Origin: Leptospira stimsonii
GTDB lineage: Bacteria; Spirochaetota; Leptospiria; Leptospirales; Leptospiraceae
Assembly (NCBI RefSeq): GCF_003545885.1
Contig: NZ_QHCT01000001.1
Location: forward strand, 744,001 to 808,000
Direction: 5' to 3'
DNA: 64,000 nt
Part shown: piece after piece, positions 25,070-39,371 of the stretch
Position numbering within the stretch: the first letter of the stretch is position 1
Layout of the letters: each line of letters begins with the position of its first letter
Made by a program: the position numbers and the translations under genes
The notes under the pieces: generated by a model
Told to the model about the DNA's origin: nothing
Database searches by the model: none
Seen by the model: the letters and a program-made list of their open reading frames with translations, nothing else

Positions 25070-25693
25070 TCATAGGAAAAAAAGGAATCTTTCTTCTGAT
25101 CTCAGATTCAGGATTTGTTTCGGTTTAAAATCTACCCAGGAATTTTGATAATAACTCAGGAAGAATTTATATTCTCCAGAACGCGGAAGAAGAATCAAAT
25201 GGTTCGGCCTTAAAAAATCCTCTCTTTCTTTCATTGTGGAAAGGATTTCTTTACGATTCCGATTGAGGACGAGCACCGAAGATTTTTCAAAAAGAGTTTC
25301 GTCGATTGCGTCGTATCCCTCCGGGTCTAGGAGTTTTTTGGAAAGCGAACGTTTCGGAATTTTCGAATTCGGGATCCAACACGCCGAAACGGCGCGTTCC
25401 AAAATTTCTCCCGGAAGTAGATCGCTCCGATTTCTTTCATAATAATTTCGAGTAGGAGGTTGTGCCGGCGGACCGTAATAAGAACGCAATTCCTGCGTTT
25501 TTGCGTCGTCCATTTCCACTCTGAAGTGCGGGCCTCCCCATCCGATCGTTTGCGGAAACGTTGCGATCTTCGGATAAATTTCTATCGGTTCCTCTCCTCG
25601 ATTTTCAAAACGAATTCTAAATTCCAAATCGACGATTTCGGAAAGGGAAAAATGATTTCGGGAAAGTTCGACGGAAAGAATCAGGGAGTTCAT
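25070..25693 (-). CDS. Unknown protein, probable beta-sandwich, 207 aa
   Basis: I do not recognise this product. The start of the mature fold (LILSVELSRNHFSLSEIVDLEFRIRF is its rough extent, ending in ENRGEEPIEIYP) has the pattern of immunoglobulin-like domains found in proteinase inhibitors and cohesin-like folds. There is no signal peptide. The frame is open to 25735, which would overlap the DUF2779 gene by 19 bases; the ATG ending at 25693 gives a cleaner start. It follows the DUF2779 gene in the same direction and is probably its operon partner. Confidence 0.62.
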   Translation of the reverse strand: MNSLILSVELSRNHFSLSEIVDLEFRIRFENRGEEPIEIYPKIATFPQTIGWGGPHFRVEMDDAKTQELRSYYGPPAQPPTRNYYERNRSDLLPGEILERAVSACWIPNSKIPKRSLSKKLLDPEGYDAIDETLFEKSSVLVLNRNRKEILSTMKEREDFLRPNHLILLPRSGEYKFFLSYYQNSWVDFKPKQILNLRSEERFLFFL

Positions 25694-25716
25694 AAGATTT
25701 ATTGAATGGGAAGAGT

Positions 25717-27255
25717 TTAGACGATTTCCACCCATTCTTTAATTTTACGAAGAATAAGAACCATAGCGTACGTATCCAACTTGCAGTATTGAATCAGATT
25801 CTTCTCGATTTCTTTTTTTTCGGAATCCGAAAGAGCTTCGGTTTTGACCCGTAAGAATTCGGAGTTCGCGACCTGACCGGACTTTATTCCAAGATCCTTA
25901 TACGATTGACCGGTGATTACGGGAAGAATCGTTTTTAAAGAAGTGCTTCCTTTTTGGTCCGGATGATAGTAATCGTATTCCCAGAAAGGTTTTGCTAAAT
26001 CGACAAAGTCGTCTTGAATCGACTTGAGCCAAGGTTTATATTCTGGAAATGCCGTTGCGGATTCTTCCAAACATCTTCTTTCAAACTTATCATTGAAACA
26101 AAGAATCGTTCCTCCGGGAGAAATCCATTCTTCTAACTTTTCTAAAATGCCTTTTCTCGGATCCGTGGCCCCGTCGTCGATATAGAAGAGACTTTCCGGT
26201 TCTTGGGAAATATCTTCGCGGATGATATGCAATGAAAATAAGAATGGAACGTGTTGAAACGGGTGCGAATTCTGATAAACCGGAATCGGAGGATTGATCG
26301 ATTCGAAATCCAAAAAGTAAATCGGATATCGGATTTTGCTGAGAAATTCGGCAAATACCTTTTGATTGGTAAAAGGGATTCCCGTTTGCATCGTTTGAAT
26401 CTGCGTTTTTTGACGATGTGTAAGATTTTCCGTTTCTTGGATATCTTTTAGGTTTAAGATTCCTTTTTCGTAAAACCTACCGGATTCTTCTTTTCCTTCT
26501 CGAAGTGTAAAGATATCGCCGGGAACTTTCGGAGTCAGACAAATTTCCGGATAAGCGCAGTTCCTGGGATGGGAGCACATACGACTCATATAACGAGCCG
26601 GACGATTTTTTCTCGAAAGAAGTTCATACAAAGAATAGGCCAGTTCTTTTGTTTCTTTTTCCTTTAACAGGGTTTCCGCGGTGACGTCTTTCCGGACGAA
26701 GAATTCTTCCGGTTGAATCGTTCCTTGATAAAAGAATTTGGAATTCACGAACATGAGATTACATTTTGAAATCGGGTAACCCGATTCTTGTGCTACGAAT
26801 TTTTGAAATGCAATTTCTTGAATATGTTGTTTTTTGAATGAACTGGACGCTTTTAGAACTACGATTTCGAAGGAGCCTGGGTTTTCCTGATCGGGAAGAA
26901 GGTATTCCGTTTTCATGGAGAATTTATCCGTCTCCAAACACGCGGATCGAACTCCTTTTCCTGAGTTTAAAATTCTTCTGGTTTCAGTTTCCGAATAACG
27001 AACATTCTTACAATTCGGATAAAGAATATGGGAAAGGTCCCTGAGGGCGGATTTTTGTTTGGGAGAAATGTATTGGTGTTCGTAAGGATCAAAATCAGGA
27101 CGAGGTTCGTAAGTGTTTAACCAGAGGTGGTATTCACAGTGAAGACCGGTTGTAAAATGAGCTTTGGTGAGTTTTGGAATTTCTCCTTCCGGTCTTTTTA
27201 GAGACAGAAGGATGGAAACCCATTCCGGAAGAAACTTCCGAAACGGGTAAATCAA
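25717..27255 (-). CDS. DUF2779 protein: RecB/Cas4-like region fused to a DEDD exonuclease-like domain
   Basis: The N-terminal part (about residues 25-240) resembles the Cas4/RecB nuclease fold: a first cysteine in [13 protein letters not shown] and a later cluster in [15 protein letters not shown] fit a [4Fe-4S] site. The expected catalytic ExK appears as [11 protein letters not shown], with valine where the glutamate should be. The C-terminal part (from about residue 310) is DUF2779, with DEDD-type acids in [23 protein letters not shown], and [29 protein letters not shown] is a family segment. I infer a DNA- or RNA-processing enzyme with one active and one possibly inactive nuclease centre. 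Target and pathway are unknown. Confidence 0.78.
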   Translation of the reverse strand: MIYPFRKFLPEWVSILLSLKRPEGEIPKLTKAHFTTGLHCEYHLWLNTYEPRPDFDPYEHQYISPKQKSALRDLSHILYPNCKNVRYSETETRRILNSGKGVRSACLETDKFSMKTEYLLPDQENPGSFEIVVLKASSSFKKQHIQEIAFQKFVAQESGYPISKCNLMFVNSKFFYQGTIQPEEFFVRKDVTAETLLKEKETKELAYSLYELLSRKNRPARYMSRMCSHPRNCAYPEICLTPKVPGDIFTLREGKEESGRFYEKGILNLKDIQETENLTHRQKTQIQTMQTGIPFTNQKVFAEFLSKIRYPIYFLDFESINPPIPVYQNSHPFQHVPFLFSLHIIREDISQEPESLFYIDDGATDPRKGILEKLEEWISPGGTILCFNDKFERRCLEESATAFPEYKPWLKSIQDDFVDLAKPFWEYDYYHPDQKGSTSLKTILPVITGQSYKDLGIKSGQVANSEFLRVKTEALSDSEKKEIEKNLIQYCKLDTYAMVLILRKIKEWVEIV

Positions 27256-27281
27256 TTTTAAAATCGAGTATCCCCGGCTGT

Positions 27282-28439
27282 TCAGGCCAGAAGAACCTTA
27301 ATATCCTTAGGACTGGAAACCGCGTAGATTTTATTCTCGGATGTTCCCATGTTTGCCTGAGTCAGTTTTTGACTCACGACACTCGGTCCAAAGTCGATAC
27401 CGGTTACGTTAGGCGTGTTTACGAACGCTTTCACGGCCTTATCCCAGTAGAGCGTCTTAATCAACATTTCTCTAAAAAGAGGAAGGCCGATTCCGTCGTC
27501 GGATTGCATGTTTCTTCCGTCAAAGATCGAGAAGACTGGAGTTTTCAGATCGGAACCTTTGAAGTTGAAGCCGATTCTTTCCATATCTAAAGGAACGGTT
27601 TTGTTCGTATCTTCCATATGAGGAGAATGGAAAGGCGCTGTCGTCTTCAGGTAAACGAATTTCACTTTTTTCTCATCCATTTCCGCTTTGAATTTTTTAC
27701 GAAGTTCCAAAAGGGATTCAGGGCTACCGGAAACGATATTTGAATCTGGGGTATTAAAAAGACTCACATAAATGGCCTTGCTTCCGCTAAGACCCAGAGC
27801 TTCGTTTGTTTGTTTGACTCTGTCTTCTAGTTCTTTTTGTAGATAACCGATTACCGCAACCATCGGTGAAGGTTGTTTGTCTCCGACTTCTTCGTTTGCT
27901 TTGATAAGAGCATCGGAAGGATTGTAAGGTCCGACGAGTTCCTGCGCTCTATACCCGATATACAAAACGAACTTTAAGAATTTTGCATATGCAGAATAGA
28001 AATCCGCTCCTTCTTTTCCGAGCGCGATCAGGGCGGAAGAGATAACTCCCTGGCTATGGCCTGTAACTCCGATCGAATTGGAGATCAATTCGGAAACGGG
28101 AAAGCCTTTATTTGTGAAAGAGACGTAATTTGCGATCTGAGTCAGAAAGATACCGACGATCGAAACGGGAGCACTGCAGAGATAGTTTTCATCGGGAGCA
28201 GAATCCGGGTTTTTTACCCAGCTTTCGAAATCGTAACCGCCGTAGATGATCTTCTTATCTAGGCTTGGAACTTCTTCCGCGATGGTTTTAAAAGAAATGT
28301 CGAAGAATTCTTTGAGAGACGGCTCGGATTCATAAAGTTTGGAGAGTTCTTTCAAGAACGGAGATCCTTGTCCTCCAAATTGCAGAAAGAGTTTGCCTCC
28401 TCCTGTCTTTACTTGAGTCAGAAAGTTTGCGATTGCCAT
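27282..28439 (-). CDS. Stand-alone acyltransferase domain protein, type I FAS-like
   Basis: The protein is a malonyl/acetyl-transferase domain. The nucleophile is S129 in [12 protein letters not shown], the catalytic histidine is H271 in TAPFHSPHM, and R164 lies in GYRAQEL, as required for binding the malonyl carboxylate. The opening [16 protein letters not shown] and the GHSQG form (rather than GHSLG of FabD) resemble the starter acyltransferase of fungal and actinobacterial type I fatty acid synthases. No ketosynthase or acyl carrier protein lies nearby. It may load an acyl group in a specialised lipid pathway. The stop is 26 bases before the DUF2779 gene. Confidence 0.8.
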   Translation of the reverse strand: MAIANFLTQVKTGGGKLFLQFGGQGSPFLKELSKLYESEPSLKEFFDISFKTIAEEVPSLDKKIIYGGYDFESWVKNPDSAPDENYLCSAPVSIVGIFLTQIANYVSFTNKGFPVSELISNSIGVTGHSQGVISSALIALGKEGADFYSAYAKFLKFVLYIGYRAQELVGPYNPSDALIKANEEVGDKQPSPMVAVIGYLQKELEDRVKQTNEALGLSGSKAIYVSLFNTPDSNIVSGSPESLLELRKKFKAEMDEKKVKFVYLKTTAPFHSPHMEDTNKTVPLDMERIGFNFKGSDLKTPVFSIFDGRNMQSDDGIGLPLFREMLIKTLYWDKAVKAFVNTPNVTGIDFGPSVVSQKLTQANMGTSENKIYAVSSPKDIKVLLA

Positions 28440-28655
28440 GAACTTTTGTTTTCCTTAGGTGTTTAAGGATGGATCCCGTTTCAGGGGTGGTTCCGCAATT
28501 CTTTTTTGCCGATGAGAGAATCGAAGAGCATGAATTGACATAACTCTTTTCATTTTTAACGAGAAATCAGACTAATTTAGAAGAATTCAGCTTTTTTTAA
28601 AGATTCGAATTCGCCTTGAATAGCCGAGATTGAGTGATTCTTGCTGGAAAAATAA

Positions 28656-29067
28656 AATTCGAAGAATTCAAAGGAACGTTCGTTTAGCGGTTCGGCAATA
28701 AGATTGTGGATCGAGTTATTCGGATCTGCGACCGCGCTTTGTGCGTTTTTGATCGGAGCGATGTTCGGGGTAAATCACACCGGTTCGCTTTCCTTAAGAA
28801 TCGGATCGTTTCTCTTTGTCGCAATTTCCATTTGGCTTGGATAACTTTACCTTTTTATTTCCGGGAGGTTGATCCACTTTCCGGAGCTCCTTTTTTTTGC
28901 ACGTTCCGTTTGCCATTTTCACGGGAACTTTATTTTTTCTTTTTATTCAATCCATTTTTAAGGAAGAATGTTTTGAATTTCGTGAAGGTGCGGTTTGGTG
29001 TTCGTTGGCAAGACTCTTTTTGAAAAGACAGTTTGTCGGAACATATGAACTTGCGGTTTTGTCTTGA
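28656..29067 (+). pseudogene. Frameshifted small membrane-protein gene
   Basis: Three successive frames read as one membrane protein. Segment A (28656-28841) includes LWIELFGSATALCAFLIGAM and RIGSFLFVAISIWLG before a stop. Segment B (from 28838, another frame) reads WITLPFYFREVDPLSGAPFF. Segment C (to the TGA at 29065-29067) reads LHVPFAIFTGTLFFLFIQSI and ends KRQFVGTYELAVLS. B and C would join in frame if the run of eight T at 28891-28898 had nine. I infer either decay or slippage at a homopolymer. No start codon with a ribosome-binding site is visible. The flanking parts of the 28440-29334 gap hold nothing I recognise. Confidence 0.5.
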
Positions 29068-29334
29068 AACTGGGGAAGAAATTGTAGGATGTATTACAGA
29101 ATTTGCATTCTTTCGTAAGAATTTCTACGCCGCAAGCCGAAACAAATTTTGATCATTCCTAAAATGCATTCGATCGATAAAGACCTAATAGAATTCGTTT
29201 CCTAAAAAAGAACCATTCTGTTCTTATAATGCACGTTTTGTACTATAAAAACAGTCGAATATTCTTTTTCTACCTGCGTTCATTCTCTATCAAAGGAATT
29301 TTATTGTAAGCGATTTTGTCTTTTCTATTTCGAA

Positions 29335-29913
29335 ATGGAAAGTGAAACGAAACCGCAATTTACGTTCTCGACTTTCTTAAATTTAAATTCGCATTATGGA
29401 GCGCTAATATTGAGATCAACCAATATTCTTTTTTTTATCGGGATTATACTTACCGGGTTTATCGCCGGAATTGGATTTGTAAATGCGATCGGATTTTTGC
29501 CCGCCGCAGAGGATACTTCACTCGCCGGTTTTGTGGAGTATTGGAAAAATTTAGATCGCTACATGATGGTGCGAATGCCAATTCTCGGCTGGTCCATCAT
29601 TGTGACTTCGATTGCAATTTTGGTTCTTTTGTTCCGAGAGAAACCCTTTCCTAAGGTCGAATTCTCACTTGTTGCGCTGTCTCTTTTGATGTTGATTTCC
29701 GATATTTTTTTAGTTCTCACCAAAAATCAGCCCATCAACGAGCTTTTGAGAGGCTTAGACCTTAATCAGAAGGCACCTGAATCTTTTTTGATCTTGAAAG
29801 AACAGGCGCTACAAACTTTCTATCTGCGTTCGATTGATATGATTCTTTGCAATGTATTTATGGTCCTTGCTTACTTCGTTTATACGAATCGAATGCAACG
29901 TTCAAAAAATTGA
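29335..29913 (+). CDS. Four-helix membrane protein, DUF1772-like
   Basis: The product has four hydrophobic segments (ILFFIGIILTGFIAGIGFV, GWSIIVTSIAILVLLF, FSLVALSLLMLISDIFLVL and MILCNVFMVLAYFVY). The GFVNAIGFLPA motif in the first helix and KNQPINELLRGLD after the third are the kind of features found in DUF1772 (anthrone oxygenase-like) proteins. The substrate is unknown. A Rho-independent terminator follows 16 bases after the stop, and the next gene is convergent, so it is a single-gene unit. Confidence 0.68.
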   Translation: MESETKPQFTFSTFLNLNSHYGALILRSTNILFFIGIILTGFIAGIGFVNAIGFLPAAEDTSLAGFVEYWKNLDRYMMVRMPILGWSIIVTSIAILVLLFREKPFPKVEFSLVALSLLMLISDIFLVLTKNQPINELLRGLDLNQKAPESFLILKEQALQTFYLRSIDMILCNVFMVLAYFVYTNRMQRSKN

Positions 29914-29928
29914 ATGTTTCGAAAATCG

Positions 29929-29952
29929 GAGCTTCCAAGCGGAAGCTCTTTT
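29929..29952 (+). terminator. Rho-independent terminator
   Basis: GAGCTTCC (29929-29936) and GGAAGCTC (29941-29948) form a perfect 8-base stem with a 4-base loop, followed by TTTT. It ends the DUF1772-like gene and lies between convergent genes. Confidence 0.8.
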
Positions 29953-30027
29953 CATTGAGAATGCGGATTGACTCTATTCGATAAAAACCGCCTTGCGAAA
30001 TCGCAAATCATTTCTTCTTTAAATGAA

Positions 30028-30435
30028 TCATCTTTGCGAATCGAAATCGAATCCTCGAAAAAGATGAGTGTAAAATTCCTTTCTACGATACGCTAAGTAA
30101 AAGCCGGAGCTCAATAAAAAAGCACTCATCACAAACGGCGGAAAACCGATTCCGGATTGAAGAATTAAAAGATAAGAAACGATGTTGACGACGATCGGAG
30201 CTAAGATCAAAAGACCGAGCGCCGTCCATCTCCCGGAGAAGATTAAAAATCCTCCCAAAATTTCCATAAGGCCGAGAATCTGCCAGAGATAACCAGTTTC
30301 CATTAAGGAACCGATAAACCGGGCCGCTTGCGGAAGCATCGGAGGCGAAGGTATAAATGGAATGAATTTGTTAATTCCAAACGCAAGGAACACTCCTCCG
30401 AGCGTGTACCGAAAGAAGAAGTCTAAGATTTTCAT
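30028..30435 (-). CDS. DoxX-family membrane protein
   Basis: A four-helix membrane protein of the DoxX/DoxD type, 134 residues from the chosen start. The helix pattern (FFFRYTLGGVFLAFGINKF, LWQILGLMEILGGFLIF, TALGLLILAPIVVNIVSYL and MSAFLLSSGFYLAYR) and the segment LMEILGGFLIFSGRWTALGL are typical. The start at 30435 is set by GGAGG five bases upstream; the frame is open to 30522, but the extra residues are not membrane-protein-like. DoxX proteins are often linked to thiol or redox stress. A perfect palindrome just upstream is a likely repressor site. Confidence 0.82.
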   Translation of the reverse strand: MKILDFFFRYTLGGVFLAFGINKFIPFIPSPPMLPQAARFIGSLMETGYLWQILGLMEILGGFLIFSGRWTALGLLILAPIVVNIVSYLLILQSGIGFPPFVMSAFLLSSGFYLAYRRKEFYTHLFRGFDFDSQR

Positions 30436-30446
30436 AGGAACCTCCA

Positions 30447-30466
30447 TTACTTGTCTAAACAAGTAA
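30447..30466 (-). promoter_or_regulatory. Palindromic operator in front of the DoxX gene
   Basis: TTACTTGT and ACAAGTAA form a perfect 8-base inverted repeat with a CTAA spacer, next to the ribosome-binding site of the DoxX gene. A related half-site pattern (TTGCTTGAACAACTAA, 30511-30526) lies about 60 bases upstream. The form suits a TetR-, HxlR- or MarR-type repressor; none is encoded in the window nearby. Confidence 0.6.
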
Positions 30467-30522
30467 ATAGCAGAGTTATCTCGGTTCCGAAATTTTACAA
30501 TCCTTTTTATTTGCTTGAACAA

Positions 30523-30975
30523 CTAAATCCGAAAAAAAATTTTCCCGATTTGCGCGAGAAGATGTTCCGAATCCCATTTGGTCAGTTTTACCGCCCTAAA
30601 TGTAAGAAAGCCCGTGATTCATGTTTAGAAAAAAGAAGAATGTTTTAGGATCGTTCCGCACGAATCGTTCCTTCGGATCGAGTGAGTCGAAACATTCTCC
30701 CTTACGATGGAAAATTCTTTCCGTTCTGGGAACGGGTTTGATTTTTGAATTGGTCAAAGATAGTTCTTCGTCGATCCTTTGAGCCGGGAGAATCGATCTT
30801 GCTTTGTAAAAGAGAAAAGGGTTGACCCTATCCACAAAGTTTTTTCTATTCTTTCCATGGGAACTCATAGGATTTGATTTCCTGTGGTCTTCCGAAATCG
30901 CATTCATACGATGAATTTTTCAATCGGGAATTTTTATTGTATTAGAACCTGTCCCAGTGAGCAGTTTAAACAAAG
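30523..30975. other. 453-base divergent intergenic region
   Basis: No convincing gene. A possible sigma-70-type promoter for the downstream ABC operon is TTGACC (30822-30827), a 17-base spacer and TCTATT (30845-30850), which would leave a leader of about 120 bases. The -10 match is poor. Confidence 0.3.
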
Positions 30976-31905
<930 letters not shown>

Positions 31906-31912
31906 GGAAACT

Positions 31913-34604
<2,692 letters not shown>

Positions 34605-34608
<4 letters not shown>

Positions 34609-35702
34609 AAAGAGGAATTCTTTTCGTTCTGGCCTTGGCTCTTTTGATCGTCAGTTTTTTCTTCCTGGAAGAAAAGAAAGAGGATCAAACGGAGATTTCT
34701 TATTGGGATATCGATATCGACGAGATCGAATACCAACCTCCGAAATCTTCCTGGAACGCCGAGGATGCGATGAGCTTTTATCCTTCTCCGATCGTTCTTA
34801 AAAAGGAAAAAACGTTAAGTGAAACTGGAGACTTCCTAACCGTGAAATCGGTCGACTTGGAAACGGGCGGTTCTTTGGTTTTTGAAGGCGGTTACAACGC
34901 GGACAATCTTTTCCGAGAACTGTCCGTTCTTAAGGTGAAAGGTGTCGAACCCGCGGAGGAAGAAAAGAATTCTTCTTCATTAAAAATCAACGAAGGATCA
35001 CCGGAGATTCTTCTGAAGTCTTCCGGAAGAATAATCAAAAAGATTTTGATCGGTAAAAAGAAACCTTCCGATTCCACTCGAATCATCAAAGAAGAGAAGA
35101 ATATTCTGATTACGCAAAGTCATACACTGGATCGTTTTTCAAGAGGAATCGGAGAATTCAGACAAAGACAACTCGTAAATCTCAAAGACGATTTCGTTGC
35201 GGAAACGATCTGGGAGGAAGAAGGGAAAACGCTTCCTTTAGACAATCACCCTTACAAAGAAGAAAACATTAAGAAGAATTTTTGGAGAAGATTGTCAGGT
35301 AAGATCGTCGCGATCGAATCGTATCTGGGTGATAACTGGAACAATCAGATCATCGGTCAAAGAGTAGATCTTTATCCGGACGATCCGAACGGTGCGGGTT
35401 TTGCCGTCGCGAAAAGCCTCACCTCTGTTCCCGCGGAAGCATCGCTTAAGTTGCGTCTTTCTAACGGAGATTGGATTACGATTCGTTATTATCCGAAGAC
35501 GAATATCAATTCGGTGGATTATAGACCTGCGATCCGAATTCTAAACGATCGATTTTCCGAGCCTCCTTTTTATATCCGTGAAGATAGTTTCTTGCGAATA
35601 AAAGAAAACGTGGGGAATTTGGATAAAGCGGAGCAGAAAAAGACGGTTGAGACCGTGAATCCGGCCTCTAAAAATCCGATATCCGCTCCTCCCAAAAAAT
35701 GA
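34605..35702 (+). CDS. DUF4340 protein
   Basis: The start is TTG at 34605, set by AAGGAG seven bases upstream and overlapping the GldG-like stop as TTGA. The N-terminus is [20 protein letters not shown], a membrane anchor or uncleaved signal, then a periplasmic domain of about 330 residues. The repeated strand pattern ([40 protein letters not shown]-like segments) is typical of DUF4340, which regularly follows GldG-like genes in other phyla. I infer an accessory component of the exporter. The last 20 residues are a Pro/Lys-rich tail. Confidence 0.8.
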
Positions 35703-36316
35703 TCGTAGATAAAGAACAAGACTTCTCAAACGTAAGATCCGGCATTCTCCAAAGAATATTTCAATCTCCGGAGAATGCTTATGAAATTTATCAAAAAACC
35801 GAAGGGTTCGGTTATTCAGACATTTTAAGAACCCATTTTCTTCTCTGGATTTTGGCGCCCGCAGGAAAATTTATTTCCAATCTTGTTTTTTCCGTTCTTT
35901 CCTTCGTTCGTTTTGATGATGGGGAATGGACGATTTTTTCAGGGGTTTTGTTTTCGTTTTTGATTTATCCTGTCGTTTTGTTTTTGGTAGTCCAGTTCGA
36001 CGTATTTCGGGTTTTTCAAAAAAAATCCGATCGAACAAAGGGTGAAACTCTTCCGCCGTCAAATATTCTTTTGTTATCGTTTTTGCCTTTCAGCGCTTCC
36101 TCTATCTTTTGGATCTTACCTTCTCCGTTTCAGGCCGTCTTTGTTACGATATCTTTCTTTCTTTCCTGTGCACTTTCGGTAAGAAGTTTAAAGAAGATTC
36201 TCAATTGGACAGATAAGGAAATTCTAATATTCTTTTTATCCGGAGTCGCTTATCTACTGACAGGACTTTTATTTTTGACTGTAATTTATAATTTATTTAG
36301 GACCATTCTCAATTGA
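35699..36316 (+). CDS. Membrane protein, Yip1-like topology, 205 aa
   Basis: The N-terminal 40 residues are hydrophilic ([20 protein letters not shown]), followed by about five hydrophobic segments. The opening phrase and helix layout resemble the YIP1/DUF1282 group of bacterial membrane proteins, but there is no decisive motif, so the call is tentative. It overlaps the DUF4340 stop (ATGA at 35699-35702) and the mpl start (TTGA at 36313-36316). It is thus embedded in the operon and probably belongs with the exporter. Confidence 0.68.
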   Translation: MIVDKEQDFSNVRSGILQRIFQSPENAYEIYQKTEGFGYSDILRTHFLLWILAPAGKFISNLVFSVLSFVRFDDGEWTIFSGVLFSFLIYPVVLFLVVQFDVFRVFQKKSDRTKGETLPPSNILLLSFLPFSASSIFWILPSPFQAVFVTISFFLSCALSVRSLKKILNWTDKEILIFFLSGVAYLLTGLLFLTVIYNLFRTILN

Positions 36317-37706
36317 AAATTTTTCTAATCGGAATCGGCGGAATTGCGATGGGAAATCTCGCGCATATGCTCAAAAAAAGCGGACACGAGGTTTCCGGTT
36401 CGGATACGGGAGTTTACCCTCCTATGTCCGACAAGTTGAAAGAATGGGGAATTCCTTACTTCGAAGGCTTTAAGGCCGAGAATATACAAGGTCAGGAACT
36501 GTTCATCGTAGGGAATGCGATCTCAAGAGGAAATCCCGAAGTGGAAGAGATGCTCAATCGCGGAGTCGAATATCTTTCGATGCCTGCCGCGATCAGCAAA
36601 TTCTTTCTCAAAGGTAAAAAGGTGATCGTTGTCGCCGGAACACATGGGAAGACCACGACTACATTCCTAATTCATCATATTTTAAAAGAGAACGGGGTTT
36701 CTCCCGGTTTGTTCGTGGGCGGAATTCGTAAAGACGGCTTCCCTGGATTCGAACTGGGGAATGGTCCGTTTTTCGTGATCGAGGGCGACGAATACGATAC
36801 GGCTTTTTTCGACAAGTCTTCCAAATTCTTACACTATCGTCCCACCTATGCGGTGTTAAACGCATTGGATTACGACCACGCGGATATTTTTCCCAATATA
36901 GAAGCGATCGAAACGATGTTCAAACGTCTGATCAACTTAGTTCCCGGAAATGGAAAGATCTTCTATTGGAGCGGATCGGGATCTCTGAAAAAATTGGTTC
37001 AGAACGTTAAGTTCACGAAGACCGAAGGTTTCGAATGGAATCGAAAAGATTCTTCTCTTTCTTGGAAAAAGCACGAACTCTTCTGGGAAGAAAGAAAATT
37101 GGATCCCGTTATTTTCGGAGATCACAATTATCGAAATCTAGAAGTGGCAATCCGCGTTTGTTCCGAAATTCTAAAAGAACAAAATCCGAACGGTTACAAG
37201 GAAGGGATCTCGAAGGCGATCGATTCCTTTCCAGGTGTAAAAAGAAGACAGGACATTCTTTTTCAATCTCCGAAAGCGATCGTGATGGAGGACTTTGCGC
37301 ACCACCCGGTCGCGGTTCACGAAACGATTCACGCGATCAAAAAACGGTTTCACGGTTATAAGATCATCGCTCTCTTTGAGCCGAGAAGCGCGACATCTCA
37401 CAGAAACGTGTTTCAGAAAGAATATTCGTATTCTTTCTTAGGAGCTGATTTAACAATTCTTACCGAAATTCATAATTTGAAGAAGGTCTCAAAAGAGATT
37501 CGTTTGGACGTGAAAAAGCTGGTCCAAAAACTTTTGAAAAATTCCAAAACGATCCCGGTTTACGCAAAGGACCCTCAGGAGTTGCTTGCAAAACTTGAGA
37601 AAATGATTCCCCAATTTACGGGAGAAAAAATTCTTATCTTAGCCATGTCCAACGGTTCCTTCGGCGGCATTTACACCGGACTTGTGGACTTGGCTCGGAA
37701 GCACAC

Positions 37707-37710
<4 letters not shown>
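36313..37710 (+). CDS. mpl: UDP-N-acetylmuramate:murein tripeptide ligase
   Basis: This Mur-ligase family enzyme rejoins recycled murein peptide (L-Ala-D-Glu-diamino acid) to UDP-MurNAc in the cytoplasm. [20 protein letters not shown] is the N-terminal UDP-binding region, [11 protein letters not shown] is the ATP P-loop, [16 protein letters not shown] carries the metal-binding acid, and the DHAD and FAHHP segments are typical of Mpl rather than MurC. The 465-residue length agrees. The start is TTG at 36313, overlapping the previous stop, with no clear ribosome-binding site. This suggests dependence on translation of the upstream gene. Confidence 0.9.
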
Positions 37711-39156
<1,446 letters not shown>

Positions 39157-39246
39157 ATTGCTTGCAATCGACTTAGATCAGAGGCTCTTTGCAATAGATT
39201 CTAAATGAAGGAACTTCATACATTCTTTTCTAAAACGAGAAATTGT

Positions 39247-39279
39247 GGGCACACGCTTGAAGGTAGCGTTGCCCATTTT
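39247..39279 (+). terminator. Terminator after the pheS/thioesterase operon
   Basis: GGGCA and ACGC (39247-39256) pair with GCGT and TGCCC (39266-39274) around a 9-base loop, with one bulged base; ATTTTA follows. It lies about 90 bases after the thioesterase stop. Confidence 0.5.
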
Positions 39280-39371
39280 AGTAAAAATTTCGCAACGAAG
39301 AAAAGACGTAATTTGTGGGAACTTATACTTTCCTTAGATTTTTCGAAAACGCCTGCTTTTTCCTTTGTCCG

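Noticed and set aside
30596..30907. 103-codon minus-strand frame in the DoxX/ABC intergenic region
   Set aside because: Composition is poor (Lys/Phe runs), there is no ribosome-binding site, and it would cover the likely promoter of the ABC operon.
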